Positions 56,101-64,000 of a stretch of 64,000 nt of DNA are shown one piece after another. This DNA is from VXLM01 sp034421575. Lineage in GTDB: Bacteria; Chloroflexota; Dehalococcoidia; Lucifugimonadales; VXLM01. The DNA lies in contig DAOUKG010000057.1 of assembly GCA_034421575.1 (NCBI GenBank), positions 1-64,000 of the forward strand, written 5' to 3'. The notes below the pieces were generated by a model. That model had not been told where the DNA came from, did no database searches, and saw nothing but the letters and a program-made list of their open reading frames with translations. Made by a program: the position numbers and the translations under genes. Numbering within the stretch: position 1 is the first letter of the stretch; the number at the start of each line of letters is the position of its first letter.

Positions 56101-56904
56101 ATGACCACTCGATGGCGGAAGCTGGGAGTCCGAGCGTCGGCCGGCCTGGCGATGGCGGCGGGACCGGTTGTTGCCGCTTGCAGTTCCGGGCCCTCATACG
56201 ATGACTGGGCCGCCACGGACGGCGCGGCAGGACGGATCAACCTTGAAGACGTGCAGAATGCCTTCAAGGAGTCCGAGAGCGTCACGGAATTCGAGAAGCG
56301 AGTCAACGAGATCTTCGAGGGAGACGGCATCGTTCTCATCAAGGCCGAGCAGACCGATACGGCCTTCGTCTTAGAGGGATGGGAAAACCTGGATGGCGAC
56401 CTGGAGATCAACGAACAGCTGGACGAGAAGCTCTTCACCATCACGGAAAAGGAAGACAAGAGCTACGACATGCGTGGCCACCACGCCAATGGGTACTATC
56501 ACTCGACGTGGGGACCTGGCAGCTTCCTCTTCTCCTACCTGCTTCTGTCCTCGTTCGTCGGCCCCCGATACGTGTACGTGACCCCCGCGTCCCGCGTATC
56601 CCCAATTCGAAACGAGCGATCCCGCTACCGCAGCTCTGGTTCCTACAGGAACCAGGTATCGAGGAACGGCTCCTTCTTCAACAGGCAGAAGAGCTTTGCC
56701 GGATCCAACTACGACTCCGCCAACCGAAGTCGCAGCGCGGCCAGGCAGTCCTACCAGTCGCGCGCTCGTTCGAGCGGGTCCTTCCGGAGCAGCGGGACGG
56801 GCGTGCGCAGCAGCTGGGGTTCCAGCAGTGCGCGTTCGGGCTTTTCCAGCGGTCGCAGCGGCGGATTCTTCGGCGGTGGCGGCGGACAAAACCTCCTTGG
56901 CTAG
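56101..56904 (+). CDS. lipoprotein with Ser/Arg/Gly-rich tail, paralogue 1
   Basis: The 267-residue protein has a signal peptide with lipobox VAAC (C27) in LAMAAGPVVAACSSGPSYDDW, a folded domain up to about residue 130 that ends TITEKEDKSYDMRGHHANGY, one hydrophobic patch (SFLFSYLLLSSFVG), and a tail of Arg, Ser, Tyr and Gly ending in RSGGFFGGGGG. The tail resembles the C-termini of YgiB/DUF1190-type lipoproteins, which occur near DUF350 genes. ATG follows gggaggtaaggat, 33 bp after secA. Confidence 0.8.
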   Translation: MTTRWRKLGVRASAGLAMAAGPVVAACSSGPSYDDWAATDGAAGRINLEDVQNAFKESESVTEFEKRVNEIFEGDGIVLIKAEQTDTAFVLEGWENLDGDLEINEQLDEKLFTITEKEDKSYDMRGHHANGYYHSTWGPGSFLFSYLLLSSFVGPRYVYVTPASRVSPIRNERSRYRSSGSYRNQVSRNGSFFNRQKSFAGSNYDSANRSRSAARQSYQSRARSSGSFRSSGTGVRSSWGSSSARSGFSSGRSGGFFGGGGGQNLLG

Positions 56905-57144
56905 ATGACCGCATTAGGGTGTCCCTAAGAGACCCCGTTCACCTTGAGCAGCGTTACGCCCCGCGCGCGCTTCGACAAGCTCAGGCCGAACGGGGCCGTA
57001 CAGGGATGTTACGGCCGCTCATGGCTCGACGAGCTCGCCACGCATGTCTTCAGCTGACCTATTGGACACTCCCACGATTTCCTGCGATGACGCGAAGGCC
57101 GTACTGATATAAGATACCGCCACGGTCGCGCAGGAGGTGTCCCC
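56905..57144. repeat. intergenic repeat between lipoprotein paralogues
   Basis: The stretch has gcagcgttacgccccgcgcg, then cttcgacaagctcaggccga, acggggccgtacagggatgt and ggctcgacgagctcgccacg, all relatives of elements elsewhere in the window. No gene is seen. A ribosome site for the second paralogue lies at its right end. Confidence 0.75.
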
Positions 57145-57987
57145 ATGACCACGCGCTGGGGGAAGTTGGGAATCAGAGCGTCTGCGGGTCTCGCAATGGC
57201 GGCGGGACCGGTTGTTGCCGCGTGCAGTTCCGGGCCGTCCTACGACGACTGGGCCGCCACGGACGGCGCTGCGGGTCGTATCAACCTCGACGAGGTGCAG
57301 ACCGCCTTCAAAGGGGCAAAGAGCGTCAGCGCCTTCGAGACCCGCGTCAACCAGATATTCGAAGGCGACGGCCTCGTCCTCATCCGTGCCGAGCAGACCG
57401 ATACCGCACTGGTCCTCGAGGGCTGGGAAGACCTCAACGGCAACTTCTCCATCGATGACGGGCAGGATGAGAGACTCTTCACGATAACGGAGAAGAACGA
57501 CAAGAGCTACGAAATGCAGGGCTACCACGCCAACTCGTACTACCACTCGACGTGGGGTCCCGGAAGCTTCCTCTTCACCTACTTCGCGCTGTCAACACTC
57601 GCCGGGCCGAGGTATATATATGCGACTGACCCCGGCTATGCCCGAGGGGCAATGGCCCCCTCTCGCAAGTACTACCGGAGCTCGTATTCGTATGAACAGC
57701 AGGTGAGGCAGAACAGCACGTACTTCAGTAAGCAGAAGGGCTTTGCGGGGTCGAGCTACGATTCGGCCGGACGCAATCTCAGCGGCGCAAGGCAGACCTA
57801 CCAGTCGAGCGCTCGCACCACCGGCACATACAAGAAGAGCTCCACAGGGGTGCGCAGCAGCTGGGGAACAGTTGGGCGCTCCGGTTATTCCAGTGGACGA
57901 GGTGGTTTCTCAAGTGGTCGCAGCGGCGGCTTCTTCGGCGGGGGCGGCGGACATACCGTTCTTGGCTCGACCCGCCGGATTGGCTGA
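57145..57987 (+). CDS. lipoprotein with Ser/Arg/Gly-rich tail, paralogue 2
   Basis: This 280-residue protein is a close relative of the previous gene. It shares the signal and lipobox (VVAACSSGPSYDDW), the AGRINL and KAEQTDTA/RAEQTDTA segments, and the YYHSTWGPGSFLF region. It likewise ends in SGGFFGGGGG with a short extra tail. The two genes are a tandem duplication with faster change in the middle and tail. ATG has ggaggtgtcccc upstream. It stops 5 bp before the next gene. Confidence 0.82.
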   Translation: MTTRWGKLGIRASAGLAMAAGPVVAACSSGPSYDDWAATDGAAGRINLDEVQTAFKGAKSVSAFETRVNQIFEGDGLVLIRAEQTDTALVLEGWEDLNGNFSIDDGQDERLFTITEKNDKSYEMQGYHANSYYHSTWGPGSFLFTYFALSTLAGPRYIYATDPGYARGAMAPSRKYYRSSYSYEQQVRQNSTYFSKQKGFAGSSYDSAGRNLSGARQTYQSSARTTGTYKKSSTGVRSSWGTVGRSGYSSGRGGFSSGRSGGFFGGGGGHTVLGSTRRIG

Positions 57988-57992
57988 CTCCC

Positions 57993-59084
57993 TTGCCCGA
58001 CGACGTGACGAAGTACGCCAAGCCGTTCGACCATGCCACGGCTCCGTGGCGAGACTTTTCCCTTGCCGACGATGACACGGCCTTCGTCCTGCGTATCACG
58101 CTCGGGGACATGCCCATCGAGGACGGATTCTGGATAGCCCTGCCCGACGATATCTCGTCTCTGTCGCTTCGGGATCTGTTCAGTCGGGTGTTTCCGACCA
58201 GTCCCTCGCTCCAACGACCTTTCGTTGAACGACTCGACGCGAGTCGGAACCCGGACCTCCCCGACATGTACGACGCTCTGGTCGAGATCTTCGCCCGCGA
58301 AGAGCTTGGCCTGTGCAGCGTCGAGACGCACGTGAACCATGGCCCAATGCTCGACAGCTCGGCAGTCGTGGAGCAGCACATGACGAAGATCGACACACCT
58401 CCCGTGCTCGACTTGGTCCTTGAGCAGCGGTTCTCCGCCATCGACTATTCCATACGTCGCGGGGACTTTCGTGACGTGGACGAAGCGCTGGCATGGATGC
58501 GTTCGCGAGTCCTCCTCTTCTTTCTCGGCGCATCCGACTACGCTCTTCCCACCGAACCGGCCGATGACGTGGACGCCACCCTTCTGCCGGTTGCCCAAGC
58601 ACTCGTCGAAGAGGAGTTGGTCGAACGTTCAGAAGAGACCTGGCAATTCGAGCTCACGGAGTTGGGACAGGAGACCGTCAACGGCATGATGGACGAGGCC
58701 GAGACGGTAATCGAGCGCTACGAGGTATTCGCGGACGTTCTCTACGATTCCGAGACAGGAGACTGCGAATTCGATTCAGGAGTGGGAATCGACCTTCGCA
58801 TACCCGTGTACGAAGCGGAGGGACTGAGCGCCGCGCGTGCCGTCCTGCTCGTCGAACTGTGCGACGGGGAATTCGCCCTAATGGACGATGACTGGCGGAC
58901 GGTTGTCCACGAGCGCGAGTTCTTCGAGTCGCTGCTGTTGCCGGTGGTCGAGCGCCCTCTCATCGGCCCGAGTGACCTCGACGCGATCATCGACGCGGGG
59001 TTCCTGTTCATGGAACAGCTTGCGTCCGAATCATCCCTCGCGGACGAGGACGCACAGCTACGCCGTTCCATCGACCCCCGCTAG
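57993..59084 (+). CDS. hypothetical acidic protein (363 aa)
   Basis: I do not recognise this 363-residue protein. It is strongly acidic, with no membrane segment or signal. The middle (about 200-235, VEEELVERSEETWQFELTEL then GQETVNGMM) looks like a winged-helix wing and dimer helix. The N-terminal half is alpha/beta, with WIALPDDISSLSLRDLF. By position after the lipoprotein pair and before DUF350 it could play the part of YjfK/DUF2491 or YjfI-type proteins; this is inference only. The start is TTG 57993, without a clear ribosome site. Confidence 0.6.
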   Translation: MPDDVTKYAKPFDHATAPWRDFSLADDDTAFVLRITLGDMPIEDGFWIALPDDISSLSLRDLFSRVFPTSPSLQRPFVERLDASRNPDLPDMYDALVEIFAREELGLCSVETHVNHGPMLDSSAVVEQHMTKIDTPPVLDLVLEQRFSAIDYSIRRGDFRDVDEALAWMRSRVLLFFLGASDYALPTEPADDVDATLLPVAQALVEEELVERSEETWQFELTELGQETVNGMMDEAETVIERYEVFADVLYDSETGDCEFDSGVGIDLRIPVYEAEGLSAARAVLLVELCDGEFALMDDDWRTVVHEREFFESLLLPVVERPLIGPSDLDAIIDAGFLFMEQLASESSLADEDAQLRRSIDPR

Positions 59085-60010
59085 ATCGCGAAGAAGAGCA
59101 CCAGCGACGCGCTGATCACGATCCCACCCACGACGAACGCCAAGCCGACGTTTCGATCGCGGGCCAGTTCGTCCGCGATCTTGACCTTCGGGAACATCGC
59201 CTTGTCGATGATCCACTGGACTACCAGCAGGAGCACGAACCCGATGACGGCGAACGTGGCGAACGAGATGAGGCTCTCGCTCCACCCGACGAACTCGCCT
59301 GTCACCGCCTTGAACACCACTATCGAGATGGCTATCAGGTTGGCCGCCATTGCGACCCCGACGGCGACGTTGTCCTTTTCGATCTCATCGTGGACATCGT
59401 ATGAGGTGATGAACTGGTAGAACAGCGCGTACACGACGAGCACCACCATGCCCAGAAGGAAGAAGGCGACCGAGCGAATGATCTCATCCAGTATGCCCGG
59501 CGCCACTTCTCCCAGTGGAGTGACGTCGTAACCCGCCAACGAGGACGCTATGACCAGCGACACGGCTATGTACACCGCGAACTCGACGGCCCCGGTCCCC
59601 GCGTTCTGGTCTTCGATGATCTCTTTCTCCACGTTGAACTTGAACAGCACGAGGCGGTCAACGAGGAATCGCGTTATGTTCAGCACCGCTATCGCCCCGA
59701 GCGAGTAGAGGAAGACCTCCAGCACGTCGTACCCGAAGTCGGCGTCGAATTCCCAGTTGAACTCTTCTCCGGACGCGAACGGCGTGTACAGCACCGCTAC
59801 AAAGACGATGATCACGCCGAGGAAATACCCGGTGATGCTCAGGCCGAGAGCCGTGTTGTCCTTCTCGCCAAGCTGATCGCCAACGTGGTACGGAGTGACG
59901 AGATCGAGAATCCACTTGGCGATGTACAGGACGACTATCCCCAGCGCAACGTACACCAGCCCGCGCGGGAAGTATTCGAGCGTCTCTACGAACGTGTCAA
60001 CCATGGTCAT
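59081..60010 (-). CDS. DUF350 (YjfL-type) membrane protein
   Basis: This 309-residue protein has about eight membrane helices in two DUF350 units. Each unit has the conserved acidic-Asn segment before a helix: EKDNTALGLSITGYF and EKDNVAVGVAMAANL, with a third partial ARDRNVGLAFVVGG. DUF350 proteins lie beside K+ channels, DUF4178, PspA-like and polyamine or ATP-grasp genes in many bacteria. Their function is unproven. It is transcribed toward the acidic hypothetical gene, overlapping its end by four bases on the other strand. Confidence 0.9.
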   Translation of the reverse strand: MTMVDTFVETLEYFPRGLVYVALGIVVLYIAKWILDLVTPYHVGDQLGEKDNTALGLSITGYFLGVIIVFVAVLYTPFASGEEFNWEFDADFGYDVLEVFLYSLGAIAVLNITRFLVDRLVLFKFNVEKEIIEDQNAGTGAVEFAVYIAVSLVIASSLAGYDVTPLGEVAPGILDEIIRSVAFFLLGMVVLVVYALFYQFITSYDVHDEIEKDNVAVGVAMAANLIAISIVVFKAVTGEFVGWSESLISFATFAVIGFVLLLVVQWIIDKAMFPKVKIADELARDRNVGLAFVVGGIVISASLVLFFAI

Positions 60011-60329
60011 TCTCCCTCAGAACGTATCTGTCGAGGTGCTGCCGGCCAATATACTCCGTTCACCCCCGTATCCTGTACGGGGCAAGCTCTGAGCTTGTGT
60101 CCGGTACTATACTCCGTTCACCATGAGCTTGTCGAAGGGCGGCTCACGGTTCGACAGGCTCACCGCGAACGGGTTGGTAGGGAAGCAACCGACAAAACCC
60201 CCTATCGTCATTCCCGCGAAGGCGGGAATCCATCTTCTGTCATTGCCGCAAACCGGGTGACGATAGTGAACTCACAAACCACACTCACGTCTGCCTGTCT
60301 TGGCCGCATGGTCGCATGAGTGATCCCCG
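60011..60329. repeat. intergenic repeats between DUF350 and DUF4178 genes
   Basis: The stretch has a tccgttcacccccgtatcct segment, two opposed gttcgac elements (60118-60172) and the cattcccgcgaaggcgggaa palindrome (60210-60229). No gene is seen. Confidence 0.75.
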
Positions 60330-60902
60330 TCACTGCTTGTACACGGTAATGCTGTCCGGAGAAATCACGCTGCTGAAGTAGCACTCGTATGGTCGGTCGC
60401 TGAATTTGTCGATAGACAGGATCGTGCGCTCGTCCGAGCTCATCAGGTCCCACGTATAGTACCCGATCCCGTCACCCTCGCCACCCTCGAAGAAGAACGC
60501 CTCTCCGCTGTTGAGATAGTAGAAGTCGCGTCCCTCGTAGGTGAAGTAGTTGCTCAGCGAGTGCTCCTCGTCGACCTGGGTAAGGTCGTCACGGGTGAGG
60601 TTGAGGGCATCGAGCGGAATCGGTTCGTTGTTGTTGGTGACTGAAGTGAATAGCTGCCCGCCGTCGTTCGACCAGTAGACCCACAGCTTTCGGTCGCCGT
60701 CGCCCGCCACCAGCTCGTACCACGTGCTGTAGCTGGTCGCGTAGCGGTGCTTGGCCTCGATGAGGTAGTAGCCGTCGTCGTACTCCAAGTCGAAGCCTAT
60801 GATCGTGAACACGTCGCCGACGACTGCGTCCTTGACGCTCTCGGCAAGAGAGGTAGCGCCGGTGAGTTTTTTCTTCTTTCGCCCGAACAGGGACTTGATC
60901 AC
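60330..60902 (-). CDS. DUF4178 protein
   Basis: This 190-residue protein matches DUF4178: GDVFTIIGFDLEYDDGYYLIEAKH, then WYELVAGDGDRKLWVYW near the middle and FFFEGGEGDGIGYYTWDL later. It is rich in beta strands, without signal or membrane segment. The family is strongly linked to DUF350 and polyamine-type neighbours. The start is GTG 60902 with AGGAGGG upstream. It shares a 99-bp divergent promoter region with the decarboxylase-like gene. Confidence 0.85.
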   Translation of the reverse strand: MIKSLFGRKKKKLTGATSLAESVKDAVVGDVFTIIGFDLEYDDGYYLIEAKHRYATSYSTWYELVAGDGDRKLWVYWSNDGGQLFTSVTNNNEPIPLDALNLTRDDLTQVDEEHSLSNYFTYEGRDFYYLNSGEAFFFEGGEGDGIGYYTWDLMSSDERTILSIDKFSDRPYECYFSSVISPDSITVYKQ

Positions 60903-61001
60903 GCCTATACCCTCCTACCGCGTGCCATTGTAGATACGGCCTAGAGTAAGGTCAACCGAGCAAAAGTTGACGCTACCCCCGTTCCCTGCTACCTTCGCGC
61001 A

Positions 61002-62144
61002 ATGGTGGAAGCTCCTATACAAAGCCGCTCTCCCGCGCAGGCGGCGACATCGGTCCCGCAGACGCCGTCAATGGTCTGCCATGTCGGCGACCTGCGTCGC
61101 ACCGCGTCGCGCATACGGACGGCCGCACGAAACGCGGGCTGCGCCCTCCTCTACTCTGTCAAAGCTAACGCCCTTCCCGGAGTCCTGACCACCCTCGCGC
61201 CCTTCATCGACGGCTTTGGCGTAAGCTCGCTGGCCGAGGCACGTTCCGCCCGGAAGGCGCTGGGAGACTCGGGAAGAGTCCACCTCTGCACCGTTGCGGT
61301 ACCGCCCCGCGACGCCGACGTATTGGCGGAGATTTGCGACTACGTCACCTTCAACTCGATCTCCCAGCTTCGGCGTTGGGGTCCTGTGTTCGCGGGACGC
61401 GCCTCGATAGGCCTCCGCGTGAATCCTGGGCGTTCCTTCCTCGACGACCACCGGTACGATCCATGCCGCCCGCACACGAAGCTCGGCGTTTCACTTGATG
61501 ACCTCGCCGCCTCAGCCGACAGGGTCGCGCCGATGATCGAAGGCCTCCACATTCACTCCAACTGCGATTCGACCGACCTCGGCGAGCTGCGCGAGACCGT
61601 TCGACTCCTCGACTCTCGCCTTGGGCACGTCCTCTCGCCAGTCAAATGGGTCAATCTCGGTGGCGGCTATCTTTTCGATGAGGGAGCGGACCTTGACCCG
61701 CTACGGGAGGCCGCGAGTCTCATCCGTGACCGGCATGGAGCGGAGGTAATCATCGAGCCCGGGGCGGCATTCGTGCGCGACAGCGGCTACATGGTGGCGT
61801 CCGTCCTCGACCTCTTCACCAGCGACGGAAAGAGTGTCGCGGTGCTCGACACGACAGTCAATCACATGCCTGAGGTCTTCGAGTACCAGTATCGTCACGA
61901 TGTGGTCGGCCACAGCGACACGGGAGCGCATGAGTACCTCTTGGCAGGCATGTCATGTCTGGCGGGCGATGTATTTGGCGAGTACCGCTTCGATGAACCG
62001 CTGGATATCGGTTCGCGCGTCGTGTTCACGAACGCCGGGGCGTACACTATCGTCAAGGCGAGCACGTTCAACGGGATTCCTCTGCCTGCGGTCTACGAGT
62101 TGCAAGACGACGGGGGATTCGTCGAAATGGAGGGTGTAGCGTGA
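61002..62144 (+). CDS. carboxynorspermidine decarboxylase-like PLP enzyme
   Basis: This 380-residue protein is a fold-type III PLP enzyme: PLP lysine K54 in LLYSVKAN, the FGVSSLAEA segment, NPGRSFLDDHRYDPCRPHTK, EGLHIHSNCDSTDL, LGGGYLF, EPGAAFV and TVNHMPEVFEYQYRHDV. The last two and the YDPCRP segment are typical of NspC, which makes norspermidine or spermidine from carboxy precursors. A decarboxylase for another biosynthetic intermediate is the alternative. It overlaps the next gene by four bases (GTGA). Confidence 0.85.
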   Translation: MVEAPIQSRSPAQAATSVPQTPSMVCHVGDLRRTASRIRTAARNAGCALLYSVKANALPGVLTTLAPFIDGFGVSSLAEARSARKALGDSGRVHLCTVAVPPRDADVLAEICDYVTFNSISQLRRWGPVFAGRASIGLRVNPGRSFLDDHRYDPCRPHTKLGVSLDDLAASADRVAPMIEGLHIHSNCDSTDLGELRETVRLLDSRLGHVLSPVKWVNLGGGYLFDEGADLDPLREAASLIRDRHGAEVIIEPGAAFVRDSGYMVASVLDLFTSDGKSVAVLDTTVNHMPEVFEYQYRHDVVGHSDTGAHEYLLAGMSCLAGDVFGEYRFDEPLDIGSRVVFTNAGAYTIVKASTFNGIPLPAVYELQDDGGFVEMEGVA

Positions 62145-63532
62145 GGCTCTTCGAGCGCGAGCACACCCAGACTGCAACGGACGGGCGTGTCGGAACGCTC
62201 GACGACATCGGCGGGACCATCGCCCGCCAGCTCGGTCCCGGCCAGATCCCCATACGGTTCGCCATCACCGAATCATCACGCCACTCATACCGGTATGAGA
62301 TCGGCATTTTGGAGGGAGCGGAGTCTACAGGGGCCTCCATGTTTGATCTTCGGCCCCGTCAAGACGAGGGCGCGAGCGCCTTTAATGCCGTGCTCGTCGT
62401 CCCGACGGGCATTGGAGCGGAGATCGGCGGACATGCCGGGGACGCGACGCCTGTGGCGAGGCTGCTGGCATCCGTCTGCGACACCCTCATAACCCACCCG
62501 AACGTCGTCAACGCCTCCGACCTCAACGAGATGCCCGCCAACGGCCTCTATGTCGAGGGCAGCCTCCTGAGCCGCTTCCTCATGGGCGCAATCGGCCTGC
62601 GAAAAGTCCGGTCGAACCGCGTCCTGGTCATCATCGACGCGCACCCGAACGAGCGGTTCGCACGGGCGACGGTCAACGCCGTCAACGCCGCGCGGTCGAC
62701 CTATGGCCTCCGATGCCCCCGTGTAGTCGTCCTCGATCCCCCACTGCCGGTGCGCGGCGAGTACACCCAATCGGGACGGGCGGCCGGGACCGTCGAGGAG
62801 TTGGAGCGGGTCTTCGATGTGCTCGATGCCTATCGTGGGGAATACGACGCCGTAGCCCTCTCAACCCTCGTCGAAGTCGACGTGCCGCACGAGAGCTACT
62901 TCTCCTCAAGGGGCGAGATCGTCAACCCGTGGGGCGGCGTCGAGGCGATGCTCACTCACGCGATATCGACCATATACAACGTGCCCTCGGCCCACGCGCC
63001 AATGATGGAATCGACGGAGGTCGCGAACATCGACCCCGGCGTCGTCGACCCGCGCATGGCGGCTGAGGTCATCTCGCTCTCGTTCCTGCAGTCCGTCCTC
63101 AAGGGAATGCACACCGCGCCGCGAGTAGTTACCCTGCCCACCGAAACAGCCGGTCTCTCCCCCGCCGGGGGAGAGATACAGAGAGAGGGGCACACCCTCA
63201 CGGCGAGAGACGTGTCCTGCCTCGTCATCCCCGACGGGTGCATCGGCCTCCCGACCCTCGCAGCACTCGAACAGGGCATACCGGTCATCGCCGTCCGCGA
63301 GAACGGGAACCTGATGAAGAACGACCTTTCGCAGCTTCCCTGGGCCGCCGACCAATTGCACATAGTCGATAACTACTGGGAGGCAACCGGCGTGATGGCC
63401 GCACTGAAGGAGGGAATGTCTCCCGCCTCGGTGAGACGTCCGCTGAGGGACGTGCGGATAGAACGGACTCCGTCGAAAGAACGGTCGCAGGCAGGGCTGT
63501 CGACTACGCCACGCGGCCTAGCAGAGCAATGA
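62141..63532 (+). CDS. DUF3326 protein, with palindromic repeat inserted in frame
   Basis: This 463-residue protein matches DUF3326 as I know it: VVPTGIGAEIGGHAGDATPV, ITHPNVVNASDLNEMPANGL, YVEGSLLSRFLMGAIGL and NRVLVIIDAHPN. No enzymatic role is established. Residues about 338-350 (LSPAGGEIQREG) are encoded by a copy of the palindromic repeat found in intergenic DNA, inserted without breaking the frame. The start is GTG, overlapping the decarboxylase stop; the stop overlaps the next start (ATGA). The three genes form one operon. Confidence 0.82.
   Translation: MRLFEREHTQTATDGRVGTLDDIGGTIARQLGPGQIPIRFAITESSRHSYRYEIGILEGAESTGASMFDLRPRQDEGASAFNAVLVVPTGIGAEIGGHAGDATPVARLLASVCDTLITHPNVVNASDLNEMPANGLYVEGSLLSRFLMGAIGLRKVRSNRVLVIIDAHPNERFARATVNAVNAARSTYGLRCPRVVVLDPPLPVRGEYTQSGRAAGTVEELERVFDVLDAYRGEYDAVALSTLVEVDVPHESYFSSRGEIVNPWGGVEAMLTHAISTIYNVPSAHAPMMESTEVANIDPGVVDPRMAAEVISLSFLQSVLKGMHTAPRVVTLPTETAGLSPAGGEIQREGHTLTARDVSCLVIPDGCIGLPTLAALEQGIPVIAVRENGNLMKNDLSQLPWAADQLHIVDNYWEATGVMAALKEGMSPASVRRPLRDVRIERTPSKERSQAGLSTTPRGLAEQ
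63154..63190 (-). repeat. palindromic repeat within DUF3326 coding sequence
   Basis: This stretch (tctctcccccgccgggggag, agatacagagagagggg) is the reverse complement of the intergenic copies at 7221-7257, 22071-22107 and 23952-23989, with a two-base expansion in the gag run. It is read as L-S-P-A-G-G-E-I-Q-R-E-G. Confidence 0.9.
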
Positions 63533-64000
63533 CCACCGCGCTCGACGAATTCCGGCTGCTCGCGCCGTCCGACTCGATTACAAGTCAGAAGCTGCGCGAC
63601 GCGCTCCGATACGCTTTCACGACCTTTTCAACCTACCGTGACCTATTCGAGGACGCAGGTGTCGGAATTGACACGATCTCCCACGACGCCCCCCTAGCCA
63701 TCCTCGAACGCCTCCCCGTCATCGGAGCCGACACGCTGGCAAGGGTAAGCGAAGAGAGCCTCTCGGTAATCGACGGCATCGTCGACATGGAGACCTCTTC
63801 CGGCACCACGGGCGTCCGCAAGAAGCGCTTCATCTCCTACGAGGACGACCAAAACGACCACGACTTCATGGCCGAACTATTCCGCGTGGGGGGCATTACC
63901 GTCCACGACCGCGTCGCCTGCCTCGATACTGACCCCGTGTACCTGATGGTGTCGTTCGCCCGCGCCCTCGATCTCCTTGGCGTGGACGAGGCATACGTCT
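63529..64000 (+). CDS. AMP-binding acyl-CoA synthetase-like ligase, partial at window end
   Basis: The frame opens at ATG 63529, overlapping the previous stop (ATGA), and is still open at 64000, so only about 157 N-terminal residues are visible. It has an N-terminal helical region (YAFTTFSTYRDLFEDAGV) and the adenylate-forming phosphate loop SSGTTGVRKKRFIS. This spacing fits phenylacetate-CoA ligase or LuxE-type acyl-protein synthetase members. It would activate a carboxylate with ATP, possibly joining it to an amine made by the upstream decarboxylase. The full sequence is needed to name it. Confidence 0.75.
   Translation, partial: MTTALDEFRLLAPSDSITSQKLRDALRYAFTTFSTYRDLFEDAGVGIDTISHDAPLAILERLPVIGADTLARVSEESLSVIDGIVDMETSSGTTGVRKKRFISYEDDQNDHDFMAELFRVGGITVHDRVACLDTDPVYLMVSFARALDLLGVDEAYV

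Overview
The window is about 60% GC, gene-dense bacterial chromosome. No rRNA, tRNA or CRISPR was found. The gene content suggests a free-living Chloroflexota of the SAR202/Dehalococcoidia type. This is inferred from the mix of an enolase-superfamily dehydratase, a luciferase-like flavin monooxygenase, creatininase, phosphotriesterase-like and M19 dipeptidase-like hydrolases, a PIG-L deacetylase and a lysA with a Dehalococcoidia-style N-terminus. No marker gene here proves it. Intergenic spaces are packed with several families of short palindromic or MITE-like repeats.

Layout. 1-980: tandem and interspersed repeats. 983-6404: prfB with a classical programmed +1 frameshift, a small membrane peptide, a YgiT-like zinc protein and uvrA, which carries a 27-bp tandem repeat insert. 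6647-11297: SnoaL-like protein, M19 dipeptidase homologue, mazG, luciferase-like monooxygenase, cupin. 11466-13274: a PIN-domain protein directly downstream of a 10-TPR protein with an antitoxin-like tail. 13404-17906: the transglutaminase / alpha-E / circularly permuted ATP-grasp cluster, split by hicBA and a retropepsin-like protease. 18363-24844: enolase-superfamily dehydratase, a GmrSD-like DUF262 nuclease candidate, queC, a Ca2+/Na+ antiporter and a methyltransferase, separated by long repeat blocks. 24957-29012: lysA, then obg-nadD-pyrE. 29196-34512: type IV pilus/type II secretion-like operon (ATPase, platform protein, PilN/PilO-like proteins, prepilin peptidase).

34653-46838: mostly catabolic or regulatory singletons (PIG-L deacetylase, alpha/beta hydrolase, sialidase-like BNR protein, PadR, split transketolase, SoxR, creatininase, phosphotriesterase homologue, a lipoprotein cassette bounded by 46-bp direct repeats, SDR, VOC, DUF4389). 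A SoxR-box-like dyad sits exactly in a 19-bp promoter spacer facing the transketolase genes, so the SoxR-like protein probably switches the pentose phosphate route under redox stress.

46922-64000: ggt, degV, a transglutaminase-like protein, a K+ channel and a GNAT, then a divergent SecA, two paralogous lipoproteins and an unknown protein. Convergent to these are DUF350 and DUF4178 genes, followed by a three-gene overlapping operon (carboxynorspermidine-decarboxylase-like PLP enzyme, DUF3326, AMP-binding ligase) that runs off the window. K+ channel, DUF350, DUF4178, lipoprotein and polyamine-type genes together recall the YjfL/YjfK-type membrane-stress neighbourhoods. This is the best candidate here for a poorly described system. 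The DUF3326 gene also contains an in-frame copy of an otherwise intergenic palindromic repeat.
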